A stretch of DNA of 64,000 nucleotides from Selaginella tamariscina (taxonomy: Eukaryota > Streptophyta > Lycopodiopsida > Selaginellales > Selaginellaceae): positions 706,064 through 770,063 of the forward strand of contig PUQB01000062.1 in assembly GCA_003024785.1 (NCBI GenBank), written 5' to 3'. Numbering within the stretch: position 1 is the stretch's first letter; the number at the start of each line of letters is the position of its first letter. The notes below the pieces were generated by a model, which was not told the DNA's origin, searched no databases, and was given only the letters and a program-made list of their open reading frames with translations. This document shows, in pieces, positions 48,501 to 62,279 of the stretch. The translations under genes and the position numbers were made by a program.

Positions 48501-50163
48501 CCCCGGCGACTTATCACGCCCATTAAGTGCCAACATTGCTTGCCGCAGTTCAGTGACCGTGAAGGGCTTTTGCAGAATCAATTGCATCTCCTCTGTAACC
48601 CTCGGAACAAGCGCCGACCACACCGCCGTGCATGCAACGACCTGTCTCTCGTCCATGGTTCAGCTAGAAAGAGTTGTTCAAAGTACTGAGATCCCACATC
48701 CAGCATGCCATCTACATCGGTCCGTGTAATCCCTGCAGAATCTCGTAATCCAAAGATTGATGTTCCTTTCGATGTCGTCGGATCACTCGATAAAATTCAG
48801 CATCCAGTTTCCTCTCACTTTTATACCATCTCAAATCCCTGAGTCGATGACAGTCCCCTGCTTTCTCACTCTCCAACTGCTCAAGGTGGTTTTGTAGGCT
48901 CTCCTCCCTTGCAGTTAGCCATGGATGGTCAACATATCTAGCTAGCAAACGTTGGCAAGCAGCAAGGCTACCACGGACCGCTCGGATACGTCCAAAGACC
49001 TTTGAGTGTCGCACCCGTTGCTCTTCCCGACAAGACGTCGACGCATACCTTAAGAATCCCACCAGGTCAGCATCTCCATTCTCTGATCTCCTTCTCCATT
49101 CCTCCTCCAGGCGGTTCATCACTTGCGGATCCCTTACAAGTCTCCTAGTAATTGCTGCAGGCCTCATATTAGCACCTGGTCGCGCTGAGCACTTTACCGT
49201 GAGGAGAACTGGTGAGTGATCTGATATCCTGAATTCCCGACGGCACGCAAGAACCACTGCGCTCCATAAACCAAGCAGAGAGGTAGAAGCGGTCAAGTCG
49301 CTTGCCGATCTTGGCTCCACCTGGAAGAGTCCCTGTCCACGTGTATCTAGGGATGTGCGGGATAAACCTCTCCATTCCGTAGGCATCCGAAATCCCCATT
49401 GCTGCTCTCAGAGCTCTCCAGGCTTGTTGCTCACGTTGCCCCTGCGCTGCATTCAATGTCTGCCCTGCCACAATTGGGTTTGTCGAATCGTCTTCCAGCT
49501 CCAACATGTTGAAGTCTCCAGCAATCAGCCACTCCTCTACATCCCCAGGTAGCCAATCCAGTAGTTGCTTCCACAGTTGGGTGCGCTCTCTCGACCATCT
49601 CTCTGCTGGTGCATAAATGTTAAGTATCCCGAACCTTGTCCCCCATAGGTCCAGAATCACACATTGAGCTCGTCCACGTACCAATATCTCATGGCGCTGA
49701 ACATGACCCACCCATCGTCTGGCAACACCAACCATTGTGCCACTGTTCGTCCTATGGCTGGATTCCAGAATGTGGTACCCTTAGGGAAAATCACCCGTCC
49801 TTCTCCCGTTCCTCCCGCTGGCACGTGATGTTCTTGGATCATCACAACATCCACTGATTGACGAAGGCCTATCTCAGCAATATTCTGACCAATTCGAGCA
49901 CGCCGCCGAATACCCACCGCATCATTATTAGACACACCATTCACATTCCAGCTGAGTATCCTTAGCTCAGTCATTAAGAAGAGGTCGAGCCAGGATCCGG
50001 GATCTGACCGGTGTCCTTCACCCAGGAGTGAATCCGGTAGTCTCAGAGGCGCTGCAAACCGCAGCTCAACGATTACGTACTCCGCATCCGGGACAAAGTA
50101 GTCAACCAAGATCTGGGCTGAGCCTCCTGCACTACCCATCATGGACTTGAGGAATGCTGTCAA
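45529..50163 (-). CDS. LINE ORF2: AP endonuclease and reverse transcriptase (frameshifted)
   Basis: Endonuclease start MTELRILSWNVNGVSNND (about 49974), then VVMIQEHH, LIAGDFNML and RYTWTG. Reverse transcriptase: NGRDKSPGLDGLPMEFF (about 48510), RSWRPITMLNSVYKI, FLQGRQLYEN, LLLDGEKAYDRVDW, VRQGCPLAPYLFLI and the catalytic FADDTCFLV (about 47770). After a thumb-like region (to about 47200) the C-terminus has CGACGLPETERHYLWDC, a zf-RVT-type finger (about 46060-46110). Reading frames switch at least at about 49700, 49250, 48680, 48070, 47800, 47230 and 46130, so no single protein can be read. Confidence 0.85.
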
Positions 50164-50280
50164 GTCTCCAACCTCCGCAAAAGATGGAACCAGGAGGGTA
50201 CATCACCAATGCCTTCCTTTCGTGTAACCAACAGTTCCCTAACACCCTCCGGTCCCACTCTCCACGGATACAACCTCCTT

Positions 50281-52930
50281 AAGACAGGTCGAGGCTGCAC
50301 ATCCACTTGGTTTGCAGACTGGTGAGTCTCTCCCAGAGTACTGGTCTTCGTCGGGGAGGCGCCTTATCCTTTTGCTGTTTGGGCTGACTTCTCCTTTTCT
50401 TTAGTTTGGTACTTAGTCGACCTAGCTTTGGGCCATTCTTGCTTCCCAACCTACTCGCTCCTCCATCCTTGGGTGCTTCTTGGGATCCCTCAACCTCCAT
50501 AGGTGACTCCTGGTCCAAGGCTGCAAACGGATTTGTGACTTGGACTGGATTGTCCTTGGGGCTGGTTGGGCGAGACAAACGGGCCTTCTTCGGCGTCTGC
50601 CATTGTCCCTCTGTAGGTTGCTGGTGGTCCACTGGCTTACTCCGAGCCTTCTTGGCCTCCAACTTCCTGCATTTGTCCACCGTATGACCATGCATTTTAC
50701 AATAGTGACATGCTCCCGCTCCACCCTTGAGCACCAAACGAACCTTCATACCAACTGCACGTAGAACCTCCGGGACCGAGTTTGGCGATGCACCTGGAAC
50801 CATCATCCTCACCGGTCCTTGTACACCATTAACTGGTTCAGTAACTATGTACTCTGTGGCTTGCAAATCCTGAGCTAGCCGAGCATCAACTCTTCCGTCT
50901 CGCAGAAATAGGAGGGAAGCCCCCACAGTTCAACCTCTCGTTCTTCATTTGCTGCTATAACCGCCTCTTTGTCATCCACCGAGAACGAGGGCAGCCACTC
51001 CAAAAGTCTTGCACGATATTGCCCCATGCGTAATATCTTACGTTCCAGCAAAGGGCCCATGAATGAAGCATCATTTATGACAGCCTCAAAGCAGCCTCTG
51101 CCCAAGTTTCGAAGATACTGCACAGCACACTGACTATTCGGGTCTCCAAGCGCTGCATTGATCCAATCTCGTGTTTCCCCAGTCGGGGGGTAACGCCCCA
51201 GAAAGATCAATGTGCATCTATCTCCCTGCTCCTCCATCCTCGACTGTGACTGTCTCAGCACATCATGCTCCTCATCTGCCAGTCCAAAACGCAATTCCAG
51301 CTGGTCCTGATCGTTCATCACCAGGCTCGAATTTGGAGAGCGAGCTCCTTGCGGAACTCGTACTGCTCGCGACCTCACTGGAGGGCCATTCATCGCTGCC
51401 TTAAGCTTCTCTCCACCCACACCATGCCAAGCGTTTACCGGTGGTATTGGCTGTGGGCGGTCTCTCAGCACAGAGGCCTCAATAGTAACCGGCAGTGTTG
51501 TCTGCCGTGGAGAAATACTAGGCAAAGAGGTACTAGGCAGGGGAGTCCCCACTTTGTCTTTGTCTCCACCCTGGCATGGATCTACCGCCAGCCTAGCAGG
51601 GACACTAGCTGAAGAGCCCGGGTTCCCATCCATAGGTGCAAACACTGAGGACAATGGTGGGAGAGACGTGCCACAGAACGCCCTCGGAGTGGCATTGAGT
51701 GCCTCTTGCGTAAGAGGGGGGCTCCAAACTGTCACTGCTCGTTCCCCAGTTTCCCGACCTGGAGAGCTTGGTCTATCCACACCCTTCCCTTTCAATTGCA
51801 GCTTTTCCCATGCCTTGTCGTCAGCTGCCTTTCTCCTCAGCTGGTTTGCAATGCGAACCCCTTCGAGTATGTCTTCTAGATCACCAGATCGACTCCACAC
51901 ATACTCAGACGGGAGGGGTGGGGTGTCCGCCCCCTTCCAGTGAATCTCGCATAGGCTTGGTTCCACGCGATGCACCCTAAACCCCTCGACTGGCCAGCCA
52001 AAGGTCTCTTTGCCCATCCTGTGGAGAGCCTCTTCCACTGACTCATCTTTCTCACACCGCATGCGTGCAAAGACCCACTGTTCCGACTCAAGTTTCTCCA
52101 TCAGCACCTTCCTCATGCACAGACTGACCCATTCCACCCGAATCAGGTTTGCGTAGTCCAGGCCAAGTCCTGAAGGGGTCCCAACAAATGTGCCAGCAGT
52201 CGAGTGGTCTCCACGGAGTTTCTTTGCCCAGTCCTCTAACTCAACTGGAACTCTCGACAATGTATCCAGCACACCTACACCAGGATCCACGTGCGGTTGA
52301 ACAGTGGTATCTCCTCTTTTCACTGCTGCAATTGATGCTGCCTGGTTTGCAAGTTCATCTGCTCGAGAGTTCTCACCGCGACGGATTGCCGTAATATCAA
52401 ACTTATCAAACTGGTTAACCAGTATCATCACCCGCTCGTGAAGCACTTGCAATGCTGGCCTCTTCACCGCTACCACTCCCATCACTTGATCAACCATAAG
52501 CTTGAGTCACACCAAGCTCGAACGTTCCGGACTCCCTCCTCACGAGCCATGCACAAACCAATCGTAAGCGCCCAGTACTCCGCCTCATTGTTTGTCGCCT
52601 TAAGAATTGGCTGGATGCATTCTCCCAAGGTATAGTCACTGTTGGAAAGAAGCAAAGCCCCTGCACCAGCTGCCCCTCTCGGATTGTCCTTGACTGCCCC
52701 ATCCGTGTACAAATCACCCCAATCTTCCTGGTCCTCTTCATCACTCGACTCTGACAGCCCGATGAGTTCTCTTCACTCAAACCATCCGAATCCTCAGCTC
52801 CATCCGACACCGGCTGAACCTCCAACATTGGTTGAACCTCCTCGTCCGACTGCTCATCTTGGTTCACCGCAGCCTCCTCTGATCCCACTTCGCTTCCTTG
52901 CAAATCCATCCCCCTTGTCCGCACTACCAT
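50281..52930 (-). CDS. LINE ORF1 with N-terminal RNase H-like domain and CCHC knuckle
   Basis: After an acidic leader (MVVRTRGMDLQGSEVGSEEA) the frame reads an RNase H-like domain: YTDGAVKDNPRGAAGAG (about 52710), NNEAEYWAL, WCDSSL and, after a one-base shift near 52490, QVMGVVAVKRP and NSRADELANQAA. All four acidic positions (D, E, D, D) are visible. A long linker precedes a DUF4283-like block (CTLIFLGRYPP to YFCETEELM, about 51240-50900) and a CCHC knuckle CHYCKMHGHTVDKC (about 50715-50675), then a basic Pro-rich tail. A second one-base shift lies near 50900. In plant LINEs RNase H normally follows the reverse transcriptase; here it leads ORF1. Confidence 0.75.
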
Positions 52931-53427
52931 CCTATCTGCACTGGTCCTAGCTGCTCTTATACTATCTGCTCTGCTTTGCCCTATCCTTACACAAGAACCC
53001 TAACCTCTGGCTATCCCTCAACACGTTAATCTTCTCTGATTCTGCACCATCCCCAGCGAATTGCCTGAAATCCACCATGCCCACTTGCAATTCCCGTCCT
53101 CGCACATAGCTCTCAACCTCAAAATCCCATGCCCATGTCCATTTCGCTCCTTCCCCTGTGCACAGGTCGGACCTGGCCGGATCCTGCCTCCCCACTACAT
53201 ACTACACCTAAATGCTGCTATCTACTGTATCCGACACCACCCTAGCACCTATGAATGCATCTACTATTGTCTCAACCGAGACAAATCAGCCCAAGCAAGA
53301 AACCTTCCAGGAAGCCTCACAAAACACATGGCACCAGTGTGGCGCCATGGCGGCGCCCCCCATGGAACCTCCCACGGCTCAAATCTACTCGGCTCTCATT
53401 GCACGTTCCTGTGTAAGAATCACATTT

Positions 53428-54109
53428 TATACTAGTGTATATTCTATACAAATTTCTATTTATTTATAATGTGTTTGTAACTTTTGTATATATATAACTA
53501 TATATATTATTATAGTCTGAAGCTTCTACAGCAAGGAAAGTCTTACCTCAAAAAATCTATTAATAATATATTATCAATTTAAATATTTAGAGTATATTGT
53601 ACACACACACACCAACACACTTTATATGTGTATATATAGGCAAGAGCAGCATGTAAACAAGCATTAAGGATGGTTTTACACCTCTCCCTCTCATAGTTGC
53701 TACTGACCTGGATAAGTCTTATTACTTAGAGAGAGAGAGAGAGAGAGAGAGACGCTACTATATAGTGTGTGTGTGTGTGTGTGTGAAATACTAGTATTAT
53801 CATTAACATTATTTAAGCTAGTATTAGCTATAAGCTATATATAATGTATATATATGTATGTATGTACATATATTTATGATACTAAATCTTTATTTTTATT
53901 ATTTTTTATTTATTTTATTTCAAGTTTCCTTGTATAGAATTATAACTGGAATATATTGGCTATATAATATATCCAATAGACACTTTAAATATATATTATA
54001 CTGTATAATAGTCTTCTATATTATTATATTAAATAAATACGTTTATTATTAATATAGTATCTATAATATACTGAATATATAAATCAATTTTCAAATAGTG
54101 ATATTATAG
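53428..54109. other. AT-rich DNA with a possible decayed exon
   Basis: After a tatatag at 53639 the text reads ARAACKQAL and, one base out of frame, DGFTPLPLIVATDLDK (to about 53718). This could be an upstream exon of the gene whose last exons follow, cut off on its 5' side by the LINE. Confidence 0.3.
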
Positions 54110-54863
54110 GGAGGAATTCAACAGCAGTTTAAGGCCGCAGAAATCTAACCATATTGACAAGGCAGATGCTGTTGGAGTGTGGGAAAATAAAAATGTAAGT
54201 CAGAATATTCTTTATATCTAATTAAATTATTTAAAATTCTATTTTAACTTTAAATATGTATTAATTTTTCTTTTTCTTAATTTAAGCACTAATACTGTTC
54301 CCAACATACACAGAGAGTTGTTTATGTGTTATAATGTATGTGTGTCTACACACACACACACATACACACATATATATGAATTTAATGTTTTAAGATTGGT
54401 TTAAAACATAATTATATATATTACTTATCTTAAAAGCATACTTTAACAAATGCATTCAATGTCTCGTATAAGAAAGCCAGCATTATTTATTATATTATTA
54501 ATGTATGAATTCAAGTATTATTTATTATATTATTAATACATTAATTATGAATATGTCTTTAACAACGTGTAATGATTTTTACATTTAAACTATATGTTTA
54601 TTCGCCATCACTCTAGTTTTGTTCTTTTTAAATAATAAATATTTATATTAGAATTAAATAAATTCTATATTTCAAGTTTATTAGTAGATCTGATTCTTAA
54701 TATATATTTATATAGGTATGTATGTATGTATGTATTTGTGCAGGTAGTTTCAGGCTTTGTTTTTGGAAAGCAAAAGAAGACTTTATGGTTTGAGTGTCCG
54801 GAGATAATGTGCGATTGTTTAAACGATATCCAGGAAACTTTAATAACGTTGTTTATTAATTAA
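54110..54863 (+). CDS. Last two exons of an unidentified gene
   Basis: Exon 54110-54194 (acceptor ttatag, donor gtaagt) reads EEFNSSLRPQKSNHIDKADA then VGVWENKN. Exon 54744-54863 (acceptor gtgcag) continues in phase VVSGFVFGKQKKTLWFECPE, IMCDCLNDIQETL, then the stop at 54861-54863. Good splice sites, in-phase joining and a base composition richer in G/C than the surroundings support real exons. I do not recognise the protein. Confidence 0.5.
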
Positions 54864-57497
54864 TTGTTTTTATCTTTAATTATTTATTAATTAATTATTT
54901 TTTATCTTTAATATATGCAGTGTTTATTACTGATATTTTGATATATTAATAAACACTGCATATATTTTAAACACATTATTCTGTGTGATTATGTACAATA
55001 TATACGACATAGGCATAGAGACATATTTAATTATTTTACAATTCAACTCCTCTTTTAATTAAAGGTGATTCAAGCATTAAGTTTATAGGAGCTTCATTTC
55101 TACTTATCAATTTTGCAAGGCAACTTACTAGTTTTATAACATATAAGTTGATAACATTAGTGTATAAGTTAAACATTTTTTAAATTAATTAAATGAATCA
55201 AATATTAATTCATTATTTTTCTTCCTCAATATGTTGTTTAGTACACTATAATATTATATTTATATTTTGAAATTAAAGTTTGACTAATATCTTGAACTAA
55301 GTCCTTATTCCATAATAATTATTGCATTTTGATAAACAGATGTCACCAAACAACTCCACTTAAAGACTGACACATGTAATAACATGTAAGCATGTATAAA
55401 GGAGAATTTTAATATAGTCAGGTGATTTGCTTCAAGAACACATATAATTGCATTATTAAATATAATTATATGACTATTGTTTAACAAATTTGTCATGTTA
55501 AATTTTAAATTTTAAAGTTAATGAATGATAATGGAAACAAACATTATCCATATTAAAAATACAATAGTTATATGAAATAAAGTTGTTTGAAGGCATTTAA
55601 AGAACATTAATTGAGTAAGTTGATAAGGTATTACTTTAAATAGAAAGTAACCTTCATATATCATCAAATTAGCAAAATAACTTTAAGAAAATTAAAATAT
55701 AAAAATGTCAAATTCTTCAAAAACGTTATAAACATCAAATATTAATTTTAAATAATAAAATTGGGTTTGTACATCTATGTAAATTATGTTTTATACACTT
55801 GCATTAATTGCAATAAAATGAATGCTTTACTTAATCATGATCTTCAATATAAATTCTTTTTTTCTTAAGTCTTCCAAATTGTTAACCAACAATTGAAAGG
55901 AGTAAAACATTTTCTAAACTATTTTCTTTTAAGTCTTCCATAATTTCTTTATATGTACCTAATGAATTATAATCCTCAATATATTTCTATAAACATTCTT
56001 GTTTATACAAAATTACAACTATAACATAAAACAAGGAATACCATATTATTGTCAATTCAAATAAGTCTTTATCAAATTTATAATTTGAACATGTTATATA
56101 TCCATCATTTATATGTATATTCATTAGCAACTATAATACAAAATAACCTTTGAATATTAATGGTTTTTCGAAGCTTTTTTTTCAACACTTGATACAAGGG
56201 GTACTTCACATTGAGTTCCTATAAACTTTAAAGTGCATTGACTCTATTTAATTTTATTATAAAACCATATAGTTGTTAGTCTATAATATTCAACATTGAT
56301 ATTATCAGTGCATCTTTAACTTCAAGCAACCACAAGTTTAAAAACTCTACAACATTAAAAGTTAAATGCTCACCTTTAAATTTAAATATAGTCTAACAAT
56401 TAGGTTCATAGACATAATCCAAGTAGTTACTTCTTACTTTTGGCTCATATAATTAATAATACATTTTTTAAAAAGACATTATCCATTGCATAAGCAATCT
56501 TTTACAACAACAATACTTTTAAATATCTTTAAAATGTAATGTAGGACAGCACAAATAACGTGCCTCAAAGACATAAGTTATGCTCATGCCAACGGAGAGA
56601 AGGAACTAGCTCTTCTTAGTCTTTGACATGCTTTTCCCAAACCTACTTTACTTAATTTATGTGACATGTATATTTTTTTAATTTTATAAAGTGTATTAAA
56701 ATTGAATTTCATAATAAGGTTTAATATAATATTTAGTGTTTTTTATAAAAATAATAACACCGATTCGAATTATCACTAGATACTTAAGTACACTCTATTT
56801 CTTATTACTACATCTAAGACTCATTAACATAATTTAATATGTAACAACAATCAACCTTTAAAATAAAGAACAATTATGGTAGAAATTATAACATAAATAA
56901 GGATTATTAATGATGTTATTAATGATGAAGCTATTATTGCCCCATATGCATACTCAGGTTTTATATAAGTCATTTCAAATGTTGTTTGAATAATTAATTA
57001 TTACATCATATAAATCGATTAATAGTCTCAATAATTGACTTGACTTTTAATAAAATGTTAAAAATAAATTTTTAACATCATTACAAAGTCCCTAATGAAA
57101 TTTATTCATTAAAGTTTTCTCATCCTATGACATATCACATATCAAAATAAAATTTAAAAGCATATATGGATGTTGAGTGATGACATTAGTTGAATTTTTG
57201 CTAATTATTATGAACATTATTAATGTCATTGAAGTAATTATTGAAATGAACATAATTATTTTCAAAATTATTTATCAAATGTAGTTTTTTCTCCAATTGT
57301 GTTGTGCATGTAAGAAGTATATCGATTAAACATTTTGTATTGTGACTTTGTATTATCAAATATTTTTTATAAGTTAATAACTTTATGAGTTTTTGAGTTT
57401 GATTACTTGCCTTATTATTATTATATTTGTTATGTAAATTTATTAACTTAATACATCAACTTTATACCTTAATCATGTCATTTCTTAATGGTAGTGG
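54864..57497. other. Very AT-rich DNA, no gene seen
   Basis: Old repeat DNA. From about 55690 to 57420 it is a diverged direct copy of 62280-64000. Confidence 0.6.
55690..57420 (+). repeat. Large diverged direct repeat, copy 1
   Basis: Collinear with 62280-64000. Paired landmarks: ggaataccatattattg (56035) and ggaataccataatgttg (62620), cacattgagttcctataaac (56208) and cacattgagttcttacaaac (62788), tttcccaaacctacttta (56633) and tttcccaaacttactcta (63152). Confidence 0.8.
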
Positions 57498-58980
57498 TAG
57501 TGAATTGTTATCTTTTATTTAACAGGTGTAAGTTTAACATGTAATTTTTTATTCTTTTTACTCATATTTACAAATTTCATATGTACGCAATTTAATTAGT
57601 AAAACACAAATTTGTATGCACTCAATTTAATTCATAAAACACATAATTTTGCAAAGCATATGGTTGTGCTCCTATTGAATTACCATTATTACAAATGATG
57701 TTTGAATAGAAATTTAATTTAATATTAAATTTTTGATTTAAATTATCAAGAATGTAACTAAAACATATTTGTAAAATAGAATATTAACAACATAATAAAT
57801 TTTATTTATGAATAAAAAAAGAAAATTAAATAACATAGAAATTAATCACAAAATTGACTTATAATTGGTGATGAATTAATATTTTAATCTTATACTATAA
57901 ATTATTTCAAGGAGCTTGGGTTGCATATTTGAATATGATATAAAAAATTATAATAGAATAATATAATTGTATAAACTGTATGTTTTAAGACAATAACAAT
58001 AATAACATTTATGTAATATGTTGTGAATGGAATGTTTTTAAAATATGTTGAGGCATATTTTAATATTAACATCATAAAACATTTGAAGGTATATTTTAGT
58101 ATTAACATCATTATTCATATTAACATAAATAAATAAACAACAAAAATTATTAAGACCATTTAGTTTTATCTTTTTATTAAGAGCTTCTTACATAAGAAAT
58201 CATTTAAGTTTTATTTAAAACACTTAAAGTAAATTATATTAAGAACAAAAATATTAATATAATTTAATTTTGAATTATTATTAAGTATATAAATAAGATT
58301 TATTTATTTTGTAATTCCTTATTTTATTAAAATAAATGAATGTTGATAGTTCAGATTTGTTAACTAAAGTGTTGAATATCAATAAGGTTTGGTTTTTGGA
58401 AAGTTGTTATAAAAATTTTAAAAAGAATGTTCTTTGTATTTTTTATTTTGGAATTCCTTCCTATTATAAAAAATATATTTCTCCAACTTTTTATTACTTA
58501 ACAAAAAAGTTTAATAACCCTTGTAAACAATAAATTTTTAATTATTATATTATTATTATTTTACATATTTATGAGAATTTCAATAAGTCAATTTAATATC
58601 TTTATATAAAGAAAAATAAAAAAATAAAAATTTGTAGTTTAGAATCTTATAACGTTTAAAAGATTGCAAATTTTTTAATGTTATTTCTTAAGTGAAAAAT
58701 GTTTTAAAATCATTAATATTTAAAGAGATATTTAAAAAAATTAAAATTTAATTTGTAAAGCATACAATTTTGTAAAGCATGTGATTATGCTCCTACTGAA
58801 TTATCGTTATTATTGATAATGTTTGAATGGAAATATAATTCAAAATTGAAATTCCTCAGTGAATACAAATTTGTGTTTTGTTAATTAAATTATATATATA
58901 CAAAGTTTGCAAACATGATAAAAAGAATTAAAGATTACATGTTAAAATTACACTTATTACATTAAAATAACAATTCACTA
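57498..58980. mobile_element. AT-rich element with about 140-bp terminal inverted repeats
   Basis: 57498-57640 (tagtgaattgttatctttta, gtaagtttaacatgtaat, aaaacacaaatttgtatgca) is matched in inverse orientation by 58840-58980 (its complement starts tagtgaattgttattttaat and contains gtaattttaacatgtaat). A further inner block, tgctcctattgaattacc (about 57670), recurs in direct orientation at 58790. No target duplication found. A 65-codon frame at 58336-58533 lacks recognisable features. It is probably a decayed DNA transposon. Confidence 0.55.
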
Positions 58981-59003
58981 ATTTAATAAGATTAACAAAA
59001 TTT

Positions 59004-59465
59004 GTGAGAGTAATCACACATATATCTGAGTTCCAGAGAGTCGGACTTGCGATTCTGGAGAATATCCAAGAAGAACTCCACCTCAAACTCTTCCCTCATG
59101 AATGCCCATATATTGTCGTAGTTTGCGTTTTGTCTGACCTCTCCAACAACTCCACCTGTATACATATCCATATGTATGCATACAGATACATGTACGGTGT
59201 GTGTGTGTGTGAGAGAGAGAGAGATACAAAAGACTTGCTTTTAACAGACCGTAACTCAGTCTCACACATATATATACGACGAGGTACACACACGCACACA
59301 TATATACACATGCAGTATGCCTCGGCAAGAGCAGTATTTACAGTGGCAACAAGCTTAAAGAGCTCCTTTCTTTTGAAATTGAAGGTGCCAGTCTACTGTT
59401 AAGATAATCAAAGGACTTAAGCATCTCATCAATCTGTTTTGTGTAATGCAATACTCTGGCTAAGT
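59004..59465 (-). other. Two exon-like fragments downstream of the DUS3 remnant
   Basis: On the minus strand about 59463-59320 reads ARVLHYTKQIDEMLKSFDYL and then, in a shifted frame, KRKELFKLVATVNTALAEAY. About 59160-59005 reads IWAFMREEFEVEFFLDILQN. Base composition is gene-like and a (GT)n(GA)n tract separates them. Unidentified. They may be a neighbouring gene or an extended 3' part of the DUS3 locus. Confidence 0.35.
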
Positions 59466-59534
59466 ATGAGTGCCACGATCCTTATGCGGTTCGTATCTAA
59501 TTCCTACGAGCGTGTGTATATGAGCATATATTAC

Positions 59535-61065
<1,531 letters not shown>

Positions 61066-61079
61066 GCACTCTGAAATAA

Positions 61080-62279
61080 TATGAAGAAGAATCACAATGA
61101 GTTATATTGTGTGTATCTACGACGATTGATATCCTACCCCATATTAACAATAAAAATTAAGTTAAGTTTAAACTTGGAATAAACTGAATAATAATTAGGG
61201 TGTCCATTTTAAAGATAAACGGTTAAGGATTGTTAAATAATTCAACCTAAACAAGAATAAACCTCTAAGTTTGAGAATAAACTCACTATGTTAAGTATAA
61301 AAACTATATTAATGGTCCAACTTAAACATGAACTCACTAAGTTAATGTAAATAATAAATTATTATTAAATAGTTAAGTCAATTAACAATGAGCATTGTAC
61401 TAATGTGTAAAGAATATTTATTATAATAACTCAAAAATTTTATTGTTTCAAAAATGAAATGTCAAATCGTAAGAGTGTAACCCTAACCTACATTATGCAT
61501 TTTCTGACCCTCTTATAACTTCATTTATAAATCTTAATCTTGTAGTCCTCACACACTTTTTAACTACATTATTTATAACTCCTATGCTCTTTTTAAATTT
61601 CCTCTTCGTTCTATGGTTATTAAAGTCCATGTATATATAAATATGTACATGTATATGTGAGTGGGCACCTATAATAGTATTGTTATTTGAATTACTATTT
61701 GATTTCATCACTCATTTTTTCTTTTTTTTTTTTTAACTAGTGCAGGTTTGTTGATCGTTATGATAGATTGATGACATGATATTTCCATTGTTTATTATGC
61801 ATTACTAAATGGTCATCATTTATTAAAAGTATTTCATATGTATTCATTACAAAACACTACTGAGGCGGGGCATCCATTGCATTTGAAATGTGTATATCTA
61901 TACTTTCATCATTTAACGACTTTAAAGAAAAGTAATCATCATATATAAGTCACACCTAGTACCTTTAGCTATGAAATACATTAATAAAGTCCTTTATTAC
62001 ATATGAATACATTTGTACCTTCTTAAGGTATGTGGAAGTCTTTACCATATTCTTAAATTTTTTGATAAAAAAGGTTTGTAAAAGTTTGTTGATGATGGTA
62101 TGCGTAAAGTACATTGTGTAAACCTCACAAACAGGTTCCTCTTTAATGTCATGTAGTATAACCAAAGTGAGCTTCCTAATCTTGTTAAGACCTTTTTATT
62201 GGATGCATGACCTTCCGTACTCATAAGCAATGTATGGCTTGAATATACATTTAGTTTTTTGCACATCACACATTACTAA
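61080..62279. other. AT-rich spacer upstream of the DUS3 remnant
   Basis: No gene seen. Confidence 0.5.

Larger units (their letters stand above)
45393..53427 (-). mobile_element. L1-like LINE retrotransposon, near full length
   Basis: Minus-strand element with, in 5' to 3' order, RNase H-like domain, DUF4283-like region, CCHC knuckle, AP endonuclease, reverse transcriptase and a C-terminal zinc-binding region. The boundaries are provisional: the 8-bp tatactag at 45385-45392 and 53428-53435 may be the target duplication. A poly-A tail is not evident. Confidence 0.75.

Noticed and set aside
45385..53435. Firm LINE boundaries from the tatactag repeat
   Set aside because: Only 8 bp of AT-rich sequence and no poly-A tail; kept as provisional.
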